In this document: positions 26,181 through 33,983 of the stretch, one piece after another
Layout of the letters: each line of letters starts with the position of its first letter
How positions within the stretch are numbered: position 1 is the stretch's first letter
Assembly (NCBI RefSeq): GCF_002967765.1
Contig: NZ_PUHY01000012.1
Span: 248,001-312,000 of the forward strand
Length of the DNA: 64,000 nucleotides
Direction of reading: 5' to 3'
DNA from: Blastopirellula marina
GTDB lineage: Bacteria > Planctomycetota > Planctomycetia > Pirellulales > Pirellulaceae
The notes under the pieces: generated by a model
The model's database searches: none
The model's input: only the letters and a program-made list of their open reading frames with translations
Told to the model about the DNA's origin: nothing
Program-made: the position numbers and the translations under genes

Positions 26181-26613
26181 ACGACGTGCCGGTCCATGCG
26201 CTTTCACGGCGCCGCACTCCCGAGGTTGATGAGGTAAAGAGAAGAGCAGGGGGAGCTCGGCCAAAGTGGGTTCGCCAGCCCCACCTTAGAGGATACCTAA
26301 TCAACGTGGCCCCGTCGATGAAATTGCCGCTCGACGGGCTTTCAACAAGCCTTCTAAGCAGCAATATCGAACCATTTCCAAAGGCCTGGAGGGCCGGTCG
26401 AATGTAGCCAGGGGCGTTAGCCCCTGGAACCGATTGAACAAATTTAACAAGCCCTGGAAGGGTGCCCGAAGCATCTGTTGCAAGAGTTCGGTCGCCCTTC
26501 CAGCGCTTGTGAATCATAAAACTCTTACCAGGGGCTAACGCCCCTGGCTACATTCGCGCGCCCCATCTGGGGCTTCGGAACCGTGAAGTCGTGATGTGCG
26601 GCACGATAGGCTT
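26181..26613. other. 433-bp intergenic region
   Basis: Upstream of the DUF2306 operon and downstream of the SulP gene (same strand). It holds the inverted-repeat element described at 26399-26573. In the remaining part (26181-26398) I see no gene and no clear promoter, although the operon's promoter should be here. Confidence 0.5.
26399..26573. repeat. Inverted-repeat element with perfect 29-bp arms (REP/MITE-like)
   Basis: Arm 1 (26399-26427) begins CGAATGTAGCCAGGGGCG and arm 2 (26528-26556) is its exact reverse complement. Each arm also contains a smaller palindrome (CCAGGGGC..GCCCCTGG). Between the arms is a second, imperfect inverted pair (CCTGGAAGGGTGCCCGAAG against TTCGGTCGCCCTTCCAG), and just outside arm 2 is another hairpin, GCCCC-ATCT-GGGGC (26560-26573). 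The element lies between the DUF2306 promoter side and the 3' end of the SulP gene. It looks like two copies of a palindromic repeat in inverted orientation, as in REP-type elements. No transposase is present here. Confidence 0.8.
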
Positions 26614-28113
26614 TTAGTGGGCCACCAATTGCTTATCGGCGTCGGGCTTATCGTGGATGGCGAAGCGGTTGACCATGTGGGCGCTCGCTTCGTTCAGGCC
26701 GATGATTTCGACTTCGACTTCTTTCTGGCGATACTTAACGACCACCTTATCGAGGGCTCCGATCGCGGTGATGTCCCAGAAGTGAGCATCTGACACGTCG
26801 ATATGAACTTTCTCGAGTTGTTCGTGGTAGTCGAACGAGTCGACAAAGCGATCGGCCGATGCGAAGAAGACCTGACCGCTTACGTTGTAGGTCTTCAGTG
26901 GCAAGTCTTCGTGTGGGACGCCATCGACTTCCAGAATTTTGCCGACCTTGTGGGCGAAGAAGAATCCTGAGAGCAGCACACCAACGAGCACGCCTTGGGC
27001 GAGGTCGCCGGTCATCACGACAACAACGACCGTACTAACCATCACGGCGCTAGAACTCTTGGGATGCAAGATCAAGTTCTTCAGCGATTCCCATTTGAAC
27101 GTGCCGATCGAGACCATGATCATCACCGCTACGAGCGCGGCCATTGGGATCATCGAAACATAAGGGCCGAGGAACACCACCAAGATCAACAGAAACACGC
27201 CGGCACACAGCGTCGACAAACGACCACGACCGCCTGACTTCACGTTGATAACCGATTGCCCGATCATCGCACAGCCTGCCATGCCGCCAAAGAAACCAGC
27301 GACGATATTCGAGATGCCTTGCCCCATGCACTCTTGGTTCTTGTCACTCGGCGTGTCGGTCATTTCGTCGACGATTTGGGCGGTCATCATCGATTCCAGC
27401 AAGCCGACCATCGCCAAGGTTACCGAAACGGGGAAGATGATTTGCAGTGTTTCAAATGACCAGGGAATCTCAGGAAGCAGAAACATCGGCAAGCTGTCCG
27501 GCAGTTGTCCCATGTCGCCAACCGTGTTGACATCGAAGCCGAAGCCAACCGAGATTGCTGTCAAAACACAGATTGCGATCAGCGGTGACGGAACGGCTTT
27601 CGTTACGTACGGCAGCAAGTAAATCATCGCCAGTCCGGCGGCCACCATCGTATAGACCAACCACACCGACGGGACCTCGTAAAGCTCTGGCAACTGGGCG
27701 CAGAAGATCAAAATCGCCAAGGCATTCACAAAGCCGGTCACCACCGACTTCGAAACGAATCGCATCAAGACGCCTGCCTTGAAATAGCCGGCCGTGATTT
27801 GAAGCACGCCCGCCAAGATCGAAGCAGCCAGCAGGTACTGCAAACCGTAATCCTTCACCAGGTCGACCATCACCAAGGCCATCGCTCCGGTCGCGGCCGA
27901 GATCATCGCAGGTCGGCCACCCACAAACGCGGAAATGGTGGCAATACAGAAAGCGGCGTACAGACCGACTTTAGGATCGACCCCAGCGATAATCGAAAAG
28001 GCGATTGCTTCGGGGATCAGAGCCAGGGCCACGACCAACCCTGAAAGGATGTCCTTGGGGACGTTCGAGAACCATTGTTGGCGCAGAGATTCCATCTGTT
28101 CTTTCTTCATCAT
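26614..28113 (-). CDS. SulP family anion transporter with STAS domain
   Basis: 499 residues from ATG 28113; an in-frame TTG at 28161 would add 16 residues with no support. The N-terminal 400 residues hold 10-12 membrane segments with the SulP signature region ([40 protein letters not shown]). The C-terminal STAS domain covers about 405-490 ([40 protein letters not shown]). The family moves sulfate, bicarbonate or other anions with Na+ or H+; the bacterial BicA-like members are bicarbonate transporters. No partner gene identifies the substrate. A bicarbonate or sulfate role are both open. Confidence 0.88.
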   Translation of the reverse strand: MMKKEQMESLRQQWFSNVPKDILSGLVVALALIPEAIAFSIIAGVDPKVGLYAAFCIATISAFVGGRPAMISAATGAMALVMVDLVKDYGLQYLLAASILAGVLQITAGYFKAGVLMRFVSKSVVTGFVNALAILIFCAQLPELYEVPSVWLVYTMVAAGLAMIYLLPYVTKAVPSPLIAICVLTAISVGFGFDVNTVGDMGQLPDSLPMFLLPEIPWSFETLQIIFPVSVTLAMVGLLESMMTAQIVDEMTDTPSDKNQECMGQGISNIVAGFFGGMAGCAMIGQSVINVKSGGRGRLSTLCAGVFLLILVVFLGPYVSMIPMAALVAVMIMVSIGTFKWESLKNLILHPKSSSAVMVSTVVVVVMTGDLAQGVLVGVLLSGFFFAHKVGKILEVDGVPHEDLPLKTYNVSGQVFFASADRFVDSFDYHEQLEKVHIDVSDAHFWDITAIGALDKVVVKYRQKEVEVEIIGLNEASAHMVNRFAIHDKPDADKQLVAH

Positions 28114-28506
28114 TTGCGTATTCAGATCTTTTTCGGTGGGAGATCCTGGCTTGTTTGCCAAGCCAGAGGATGCGATTCGCCCTCATTCGTGGGGCAACGC
28201 GTGTCAGCGGACGGAGAGAGCTCGTCCCGCGGTTTGCCGAGTAATTACCACCTCAACACAAGATGATTACCCGTTAGCTAACCTTTTTCGGGGACGAATT
28301 TCACGCTGAGAGAAAAACAGCTTACACCGGTCTAATTTCCATTATTCAGTAATTTGGCGGACTGTATGGCACACATCTTACCACAACGCCCGAGAGACTG
28401 ATAGACGAAAATTGGGGAGCTTTTCAATTTCAGCCCTTTGGCGGGGGAAATCCGCGTATCTCAGTAAGCAGTGAGCGAGCATCCCACCTTCACCAGGGCA
28501 GCCGGT
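28114..28506. other. 393-bp divergent intergenic region
   Basis: Between the SulP gene and a small membrane protein. It is AT-richer than its surroundings in 28240-28440, fitting promoters for both directions. I see no gene, repeat or strong hairpin. A GTG at 28471 could extend the downstream gene into it by 12 codons. Confidence 0.45.
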
Positions 28507-28899
28507 ATGAACGAGCGTCACCCCACCCTTTTCGGAACGTTTTTAGGCTTAGAAGCGGTGTCGGTCCTGTTCACGCTGATCGGGCTGTCGTGCGTTGCGT
28601 CCCCCTTGGTACTGCGTGGTGGCATCGTTGGATGGCTTTCCGATTACGAGCCACCCGTGTTCGATCGGCATGATCCGTTTCTGCTGCTTTACTTCCTGGT
28701 CGATCTGGTCACGGTGGCAACGCACGTTTGCATCAGCATAGGCGTAGGTGTGCTGACCATCTTGGGGGCGGCCTCGCTCAGCACCGGCACCGGTATCGCC
28801 GCCGCCCTGCTAGGGCTTTTCCGAACAAGTAAGTCACAGGAGATGGCGATCGATCGTCAGCAAAGGGTGAAGATCGCAACGCCGGATGACGATCGTTAG
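28507..28899 (+). CDS. Small membrane protein
   Basis: 130 residues from ATG 28507 (alternative GTG 28471). There are three hydrophobic stretches: about 9-33 (FGTFLGLEAVSVLFTLIGLS), 58-80 (FLLLYFLVDLVTVATHVCIS) and 83-103 (GVLTILGAASLSTGTGIAAA), with a short charged C-terminus. No family was recognised. The last 4 bp overlap the 3' end of the facing gene. Confidence 0.55.
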   Translation: MNERHPTLFGTFLGLEAVSVLFTLIGLSCVASPLVLRGGIVGWLSDYEPPVFDRHDPFLLLYFLVDLVTVATHVCISIGVGVLTILGAASLSTGTGIAAALLGLFRTSKSQEMAIDRQQRVKIATPDDDR

Positions 28900-29234
28900 C
28901 CCGAAAGTGTCCGGGCTTGGCCAGCCGCAACACGTTTTCCTTGGCGCACGTAGCCCCACTCGCCGTGGCCGTGCGGATCGAACTGGACGAACATATCGTC
29001 CATCCGATACGAGCGAATCGTCAACGAGCGTGTGTCTTCCGACACTTCAAGTTGACTTTCCCCTTGATCGCGTCGGACCAATAATTGTTGCACGTTCGGA
29101 TCTTCAAATAGTTCAGATTCATCCGGCACAATGGAAAACAGGCAGTCCCCTTCCAGGTCGCCTGGAGGAAGGGCGCAGAGGATGAAGCCGAGATGCTTCG
29201 ATCCATCGAGAGTTTGCAGGACGATGGCTTTCAT
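28896..29234 (-). CDS. Hypothetical cytoplasmic protein
   Basis: 112 residues from ATG 29234 (the frame is open 12 codons further up). Alternating strands and turns (MKAIVLQTLDGSKHLGFILC, DCLFSIVPDESELFED, QLEVSEDTRSLTIRSYRMDD) and a Gly/His-rich loop HGHGEWGYV are visible. There is no signal peptide or membrane helix. No known family. It is convergent with the small membrane protein (4-bp overlap). Confidence 0.5.
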   Translation of the reverse strand: MKAIVLQTLDGSKHLGFILCALPPGDLEGDCLFSIVPDESELFEDPNVQQLLVRRDQGESQLEVSEDTRSLTIRSYRMDDMFVQFDPHGHGEWGYVRQGKRVAAGQARTLSG

Positions 29235-29485
29235 GACGAGTTGATTTCCCGAAGAGCGAGTTCTCGACACCGCCGCCCTAAAGGCACGTTCTGCCTGCTG
29301 GCAATTGGCAAAAAGGCTGAGCCAAGCGGTGCGATTCGGTTTATTCTAGTTGGACGCCGCACGGTTACTAGCCGCGCTGCGTGAATCGCGTGACAGTTTC
29401 TCTGGCGGCTTTCATTGACTTGGCGATTTGCCAATGATTGCGTAGCCTGGGATGCCTTACTCGAGCAAGACAAACTGGCCTATCT

Positions 29486-30370
29486 ATGACCTTCGATCAA
29501 CCACCTGTTCGTGAACTTCTGGCCAAGCACGTTGATTATCTGGCGGCTCAGATCGGACCTCGTATCTTGGCCCAGCCGGAGAGTATCGAAGCGACGGTTG
29601 CCTACTTACGCGGGCAATGGGAGCAAATGGGTTACGAAGTACGTGAAGAGCCGTACGAGTCATCCGATGGTCCGGTGAAGAATCTCTATGTTGAAATTCC
29701 TGGCAGCCAATTACCTGGCGACGTGATCGTGTTGGGGGCCCATTACGATACCGTCGCTCAGTCCCCCGGTGCCGACGACAATGCCTCGGCCGTCGCTGTG
29801 TTGTTAGAAGCAAGCCGACTACTGAAGAACCAATCACCGCGACGCACGCTGCGGTTTGTGGCGTTTGCCTGTGAGGAATCTCCCTACATGAGCATGGGCT
29901 CGATGGGAAGCCAACATCACGCCCGCGAGGCAAAGCAGCGCGGCGAGCGCGTACAGATGTTGTGCTTGGAAATGGTCGGCTACTTTCTAGACGAACCGAA
30001 CTCGCAGAAGGTACCTCCTTCGATCCCGAAGTTTCTGCATGGTTTATTTCCCAAGCGTGGCAACTTCCTGGCGGCGATTGGTAACCTGGCTTCGTGGAAG
30101 TTGAACTGGGCGTTTCGCCGTGGCTTCAAGCAAGCGACGCGGTTAAGCTTGTTCTCGTTGAACTTGCCAGAGAAGGTGCAAGAGATTCGGCGGAGTGATA
30201 ACAGTTCGTTTTGGGACCAAGGTTTCCCGGCGCTGATGCTGACCGATACCAGCTTTCTTCGCAATCCGCATTATCATCAGCCAACCGATACGCCTGACAC
30301 GCTGGATTACGACCGGATGTCGCAAGTCACGTTGGGTGTCGTCGGTGCGATGATTCGATTGGCGAAGTAA
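29486..30370 (+). CDS. M28 family zinc metallopeptidase (aminopeptidase-like)
   Basis: 294 residues from ATG 29486; an upstream in-frame ATG at 29438 adds a short sequence without support. The M28 zinc-site motifs are visible in order: GAHYDTV (His86), SPGADDNAS (bridging Asp97), FACEESPY (catalytic and metal Glu), CLEMVGYF, and the final ligand in HYHQPTDTPDTLDY. The family removes N-terminal amino acids from peptides using two zinc ions. No signal peptide is seen, so a cytoplasmic role is likely, although some members are exported by other means. It is monocistronic; the next gene is convergent, one base after its stop. Confidence 0.85.
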   Translation: MTFDQPPVRELLAKHVDYLAAQIGPRILAQPESIEATVAYLRGQWEQMGYEVREEPYESSDGPVKNLYVEIPGSQLPGDVIVLGAHYDTVAQSPGADDNASAVAVLLEASRLLKNQSPRRTLRFVAFACEESPYMSMGSMGSQHHAREAKQRGERVQMLCLEMVGYFLDEPNSQKVPPSIPKFLHGLFPKRGNFLAAIGNLASWKLNWAFRRGFKQATRLSLFSLNLPEKVQEIRRSDNSSFWDQGFPALMLTDTSFLRNPHYHQPTDTPDTLDYDRMSQVTLGVVGAMIRLAK

Positions 30371-30371
30371 C

Positions 30372-30782
30372 TTACGTCGACTCAACGCGGCGCGAGACAT
30401 CTTCGACGGTGGCCAGCCACTTGTCGAACTCGTCGCTGTCTTGCCACAACTGCTTCAGTTCACACTCGTCGGTCTTAATGCGTTCGAGAGCCAACTTGGC
30501 GATCGGCACCAGTGGTCCGGTCGGCAATTCTTTATGTTGACTGGCCCAAGCAGAAAGTTCATCGAGTGGCGCTTCCTGCAAGCCAGGACGACCGCGCAGG
30601 TGAGCCAACGCTTCGCACGCAGCTAACGCTTGACTGGCCTCATCAAGATCGACGAAGTCTTCCGCTTCGGTGACGCGCAGCAGCGCAGTTTGAATCGGAA
30701 CGATGTCATCGCTCGCGAGCAAGTCTTCCTGCCAATCACAGGCAGAGTCGTTATCAAAGATCTCGTATCCCCATGCTCCCAT
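30372..30782 (-). CDS. DUF4259 domain protein
   Basis: 136 residues from ATG 30782, chosen because the family begins exactly with MGAWGYEIFDNDSACDWQED. The frame stays open upstream but without family similarity. The rest is helical: a pair of amphipathic helices (DEASQALAACEALAHLRGRP) and an acidic C-terminus (QLWQDSDEFDKWLATVEDV). DUF4259 proteins are small cytoplasmic proteins of unknown function, found singly in many bacteria. It is convergent with the M28 peptidase. Confidence 0.8.
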   Translation of the reverse strand: MGAWGYEIFDNDSACDWQEDLLASDDIVPIQTALLRVTEAEDFVDLDEASQALAACEALAHLRGRPGLQEAPLDELSAWASQHKELPTGPLVPIAKLALERIKTDECELKQLWQDSDEFDKWLATVEDVSRRVEST

Positions 30783-31015
30783 GGCACAAGGGTCTCCTTT
30801 CGAACTGGCGAAGCACCGCATCACGATACGTTGTCGGTGCAAAGAGCACAATCCGGGTGGAAGATCGCAAAGAGTTTGTTGCGCATCTTGGAACAATTTA
30901 TGCCAATTGAGTCATATTTCACGAGAAATAGCAATAAGGAATAGAGATGTATTGATGTCTATTTCTTACCACCACTCCTAGCGAATGACACATCAGAGAG
31001 GCAGATCTTCCCCTC

Positions 31016-32398
31016 CTATTCGGGCAGATGCCAATCCGCGCCATCCGACATGATGCTTGTGTTAATTCGCATCAGCTTTTGTTTCAATTGCGCAACAAGT
31101 TCCGGGTGCTGCGAAGCAAGATCGTGTTCTTGCTTAGGATCGTCCAGCAAATTGAAAAGCTGGTAGTTCGTGTACGTTCCCTTCTTCAGCGCAGGGATCC
31201 ACTCTTCTTTGAATACGAGAGCATCGGGCACATCGAAATCACGATAACCAACGAAGCTGTATGGTCCATCGCGCATCGCCACAATCGGCACCGAGCGTTG
31301 CAAGTGCCAGAACAAAGGCTGGTGACGAACGAACTTCTTTTCGCCTGGGATGAGGATTGGTGTGAGATCGCTCCCATCAAGATGACGCCCCTTGGGAGGG
31401 CTGATCCCCAGAAGACCACATACCGTGGGCAAGACATCGACCAGGCCAGCCGGTGTGTCGCTGCTAATCACGCGTCCCGGTGGAATCTTGCCTGGCCAAA
31501 AGAAGATCCCCGGCACACGAATTCCCCCTTCCCAGTTGAAACGCTTACGACCACGCAAACCGCCCGTCCGATCGTCGCGGTAGCTACCGTTATCGGAAGC
31601 GTAGATGATCAACGTGTTCTCTGGTTTGTCGATCGCATGCAGCTTAGCCACCAGCCGCGCGATGGCACGGTTTCGATTATCGATCGTCGCGGAATAGACG
31701 GCCGCTGGATCATCGATCGCGCCATACGCCTTCACAATCTGATCAGGCGCGGCAATCGGTGCATGCGGTTCATGAAACCACATGTTGAGAAAGAACGGTT
31801 GATCGGCCGGACGTTTGGTATCGAGCCAGTCGATCGCCTCATCAACCACCAATTGGCACGAGTATCCTTGCAGCTTGCCCACCGGTTTGCCGTTGCGAAC
31901 GAAGTTGCGGGGATTCTTGTGACTGGGAATCGCGTTGTTGCCAGTTGCAAACCAGTAATCGAAGCCATGCTTGTCAGGCGTTGGCTTATCGAACTTATCG
32001 TTCGGCATTCCCAAATGCCACTTACCGATGTGCGCCGTGGCGTAGCCTTCCTGCTTGAGGATCTCAGCGAGGGTATTCTCGCGCAGCAGCAAATGGGTAC
32101 GTTGGCTGGTGTCGTTAATCCAACCATATACGCCGGCGCGAATATGATGCCTTCCAGTGAGCAGCGTGGCACGCGAGGGAGAGCAATTCGCGGCACCGGA
32201 ATAGAAATCATGAAACCGCACGCCACCGGTCGCCAGGGCATCGATGTCAGGCGTCTTCACCGGGCCATCGTAGCAGCCGATATCTTGATACCCTTCGTCG
32301 TCCGCCAACAAGATCACCACGTTCGGTTTTTCCGCGGCATAAGTAAGCGGTGCCATCAAAACGGCAACACCAAGGGCGAGCAAGATTCGAGTGATCAT
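31016..32398 (-). CDS. Secreted Cys-type sulfatase A
   Basis: 460 residues with a signal peptide (MITRILLALGVAVLMAPLTYA). Sulfatase features: PNVVILLADDEGYQDIGCYD (metal-binding Asp pair), the formylglycine motif CSPSR (Cys72) within ANCSPSRATLLTGRH, HIGKWHLG, and YASDNGSYRDD near 260. The Cys must be converted to formylglycine by a separate enzyme. It hydrolyses sulfate esters, probably from marine-type polysaccharides, in the periplasm or outside. It is 31 bp downstream of sulfatase B and cotranscribed. Such pairs are typical of planctomycete polysaccharide degradation. Confidence 0.93.
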   Translation of the reverse strand: MITRILLALGVAVLMAPLTYAAEKPNVVILLADDEGYQDIGCYDGPVKTPDIDALATGGVRFHDFYSGAANCSPSRATLLTGRHHIRAGVYGWINDTSQRTHLLLRENTLAEILKQEGYATAHIGKWHLGMPNDKFDKPTPDKHGFDYWFATGNNAIPSHKNPRNFVRNGKPVGKLQGYSCQLVVDEAIDWLDTKRPADQPFFLNMWFHEPHAPIAAPDQIVKAYGAIDDPAAVYSATIDNRNRAIARLVAKLHAIDKPENTLIIYASDNGSYRDDRTGGLRGRKRFNWEGGIRVPGIFFWPGKIPPGRVISSDTPAGLVDVLPTVCGLLGISPPKGRHLDGSDLTPILIPGEKKFVRHQPLFWHLQRSVPIVAMRDGPYSFVGYRDFDVPDALVFKEEWIPALKKGTYTNYQLFNLLDDPKQEHDLASQHPELVAQLKQKLMRINTSIMSDGADWHLPE

Positions 32399-32429
32399 GG
32401 AGGTTTCTCTTCCGCGAGGCGTGAGGGGA

Positions 32430-33749
32430 TTACTTGTTGCCGTCGATTTGTTGTTGAGCGAACTTCAACTGCTGCGCCGCTTCGGCTTGCGACGCGTTGT
32501 AAGGCGACTTGATGGTAGCCGCTTTGGGCTGCCCCGTTTCTACGACGGGGCGTAATTGTTGCTGCCAAGTGAAAATGAAGTCGCGATTCCGGACGTAACG
32601 CTGCTGTTTATCTTGCACATGAATCCATGAGCGAGGGTCGCCTGGCTCGCCGCGGAGTTGCGGCAAGAAGCTCCGTCCGTCGATCGGTTTCGCAGGGAGC
32701 GAGGCCCCGGTTAGTTCTACGAGAGTCGGCAAGAGATCGGAAAGGTCGATCAAGTCGTGATTCACCTTGCCAGCCGCGATCACACCGGGCCAGTTAGCCA
32801 CCAAGGGAACACGCGTGCCGGCATCGGTCATGGTTCCTTTGCCACCGACGGCGTTTCGTGTTTCGATTCCATTGCTCCACTTCGAGGTGATACGTCGATC
32901 GGTGCCGTTATCCGCTACGAAAATGACCAGCGTTTTGTCGCGCAGTTTCAGTTCATCGAGCGCCGCCACCAACTGCCCCACTTGCTTGTCGAGGTATGCG
33001 ACCATGTCAGGCATGTACTTCTTGTCACCATCGCCATCGGCAGCACGTAGCGGTTCTTCGCTGTCGGGCGTTGGTTCCCAGGGATAATGTGGGAGCAGCG
33101 CTGTATAGTACGCCAAAAACGGTTCGTCCTTGTGTCGCCGCATGAAATCAATCAGGAAGGCAACGTTCGCATCGGGACCGTACTTCCCTTTCAGCTCGGC
33201 TTGAAGCACCTTCCCGTTTTGTCGCATGGTGGGATTGGCGTAGCGAGACGTCTTTTGGCCATCATGAAAGATCTGCCACATTTGATATTCATCAAAGCCG
33301 TGAGCATTGAGCGTGTCGCGTTCGTGCAGGAAGCTGACTTGCCATTTCCCAGCAATTGCGGTCGCGTAGCCCGCTTTCTTCAATAAGGTCGCGAAGCTGG
33401 TCTCCTGCGTCGGATCAAGGAACTCGCGGTGATTCTCCGGTTGATAAATAACGCGTGTGATTCCGTTTCGGAACGGATACCTGCCAGTAAGAAGCTGAGC
33501 GCGCGAAGGAGAGCACAACGGATTCGAAAAGCAATGCGTGAACCGCATTCCTTTCTCGGCCAGGGCATCAATGTTGGGTGTCTGATACGAGAGACCGCCG
33601 TACGATTGAACGCACTCGAGTCCTAGGTCGTCAGCGACGATCACCAACACATTTGGCGGACGTTCCGCGGACTGGCCAAGCGAAACCAGGCAAGTCGTGA
33701 TCAGGAAGGTGAAGAGAGGAAGAACGCGATAGGGCAACACGCGAAACAT
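32430..33749 (-). CDS. Secreted Cys-type sulfatase B
   Basis: 439 residues from ATG 33749, where a signal peptide begins (MFRVLPYRVLPLFTFLITTC); an ATG at 33797 would add 16 residues before it. Family motifs: PPNVLVIVADDLGLECVQSY, the CSPSR formylglycine motif (Cys79), AIAGKWQVSF and IFVADNGTDRRI. The C-terminus is Gln-rich. It lacks the usual H-x-G-K-W-H-L order seen in sulfatase A (it reads AGKWQVS), so its substrate probably differs. It is first in a two-gene unit with sulfatase A and divergent from the PQQ dehydrogenase. Confidence 0.92.
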   Translation of the reverse strand: MFRVLPYRVLPLFTFLITTCLVSLGQSAERPPNVLVIVADDLGLECVQSYGGLSYQTPNIDALAEKGMRFTHCFSNPLCSPSRAQLLTGRYPFRNGITRVIYQPENHREFLDPTQETSFATLLKKAGYATAIAGKWQVSFLHERDTLNAHGFDEYQMWQIFHDGQKTSRYANPTMRQNGKVLQAELKGKYGPDANVAFLIDFMRRHKDEPFLAYYTALLPHYPWEPTPDSEEPLRAADGDGDKKYMPDMVAYLDKQVGQLVAALDELKLRDKTLVIFVADNGTDRRITSKWSNGIETRNAVGGKGTMTDAGTRVPLVANWPGVIAAGKVNHDLIDLSDLLPTLVELTGASLPAKPIDGRSFLPQLRGEPGDPRSWIHVQDKQQRYVRNRDFIFTWQQQLRPVVETGQPKAATIKSPYNASQAEAAQQLKFAQQQIDGNK

Positions 33750-33983
33750 GGTGGGGAGAATTCCAAGAGAGGAGGGGCGATCGAAAGCATTCAACATAAG
33801 ACTGCAATCTTTTGTCTTGTCTCAGCATAGCCCCCTCTGTAGCAAAAAGAAACCGTTTGCGTTTACGGCTGACGTTGTGGACGACGTGCGAAAAGCAAAT
33901 TATCTTAAGTTTCACCGTACCCCGCCGATTCCCCTTTTCCCACCAACCACGCCTCCTCCCGGGAAGCTCTGCAGGAACCCTCG

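Noticed and set aside
25516-26517. Upstream extension of the first DUF1559 frame, giving a 684-residue protein
   Set aside because: The added part is Arg-rich, lacks domains and overlaps the DUF2306 gene in another frame. The prepilin motif fixes the start at 25515.
31850-31875. TGGCACG...TTGCA resembling a sigma-54 promoter
   Set aside because: The spacing between the two boxes is too long and the site lies inside the sulfatase A coding region.
31028-32512. 494-codon open frame on the plus strand
   Set aside because: Antisense to sulfatase A, with no natural domain pattern.
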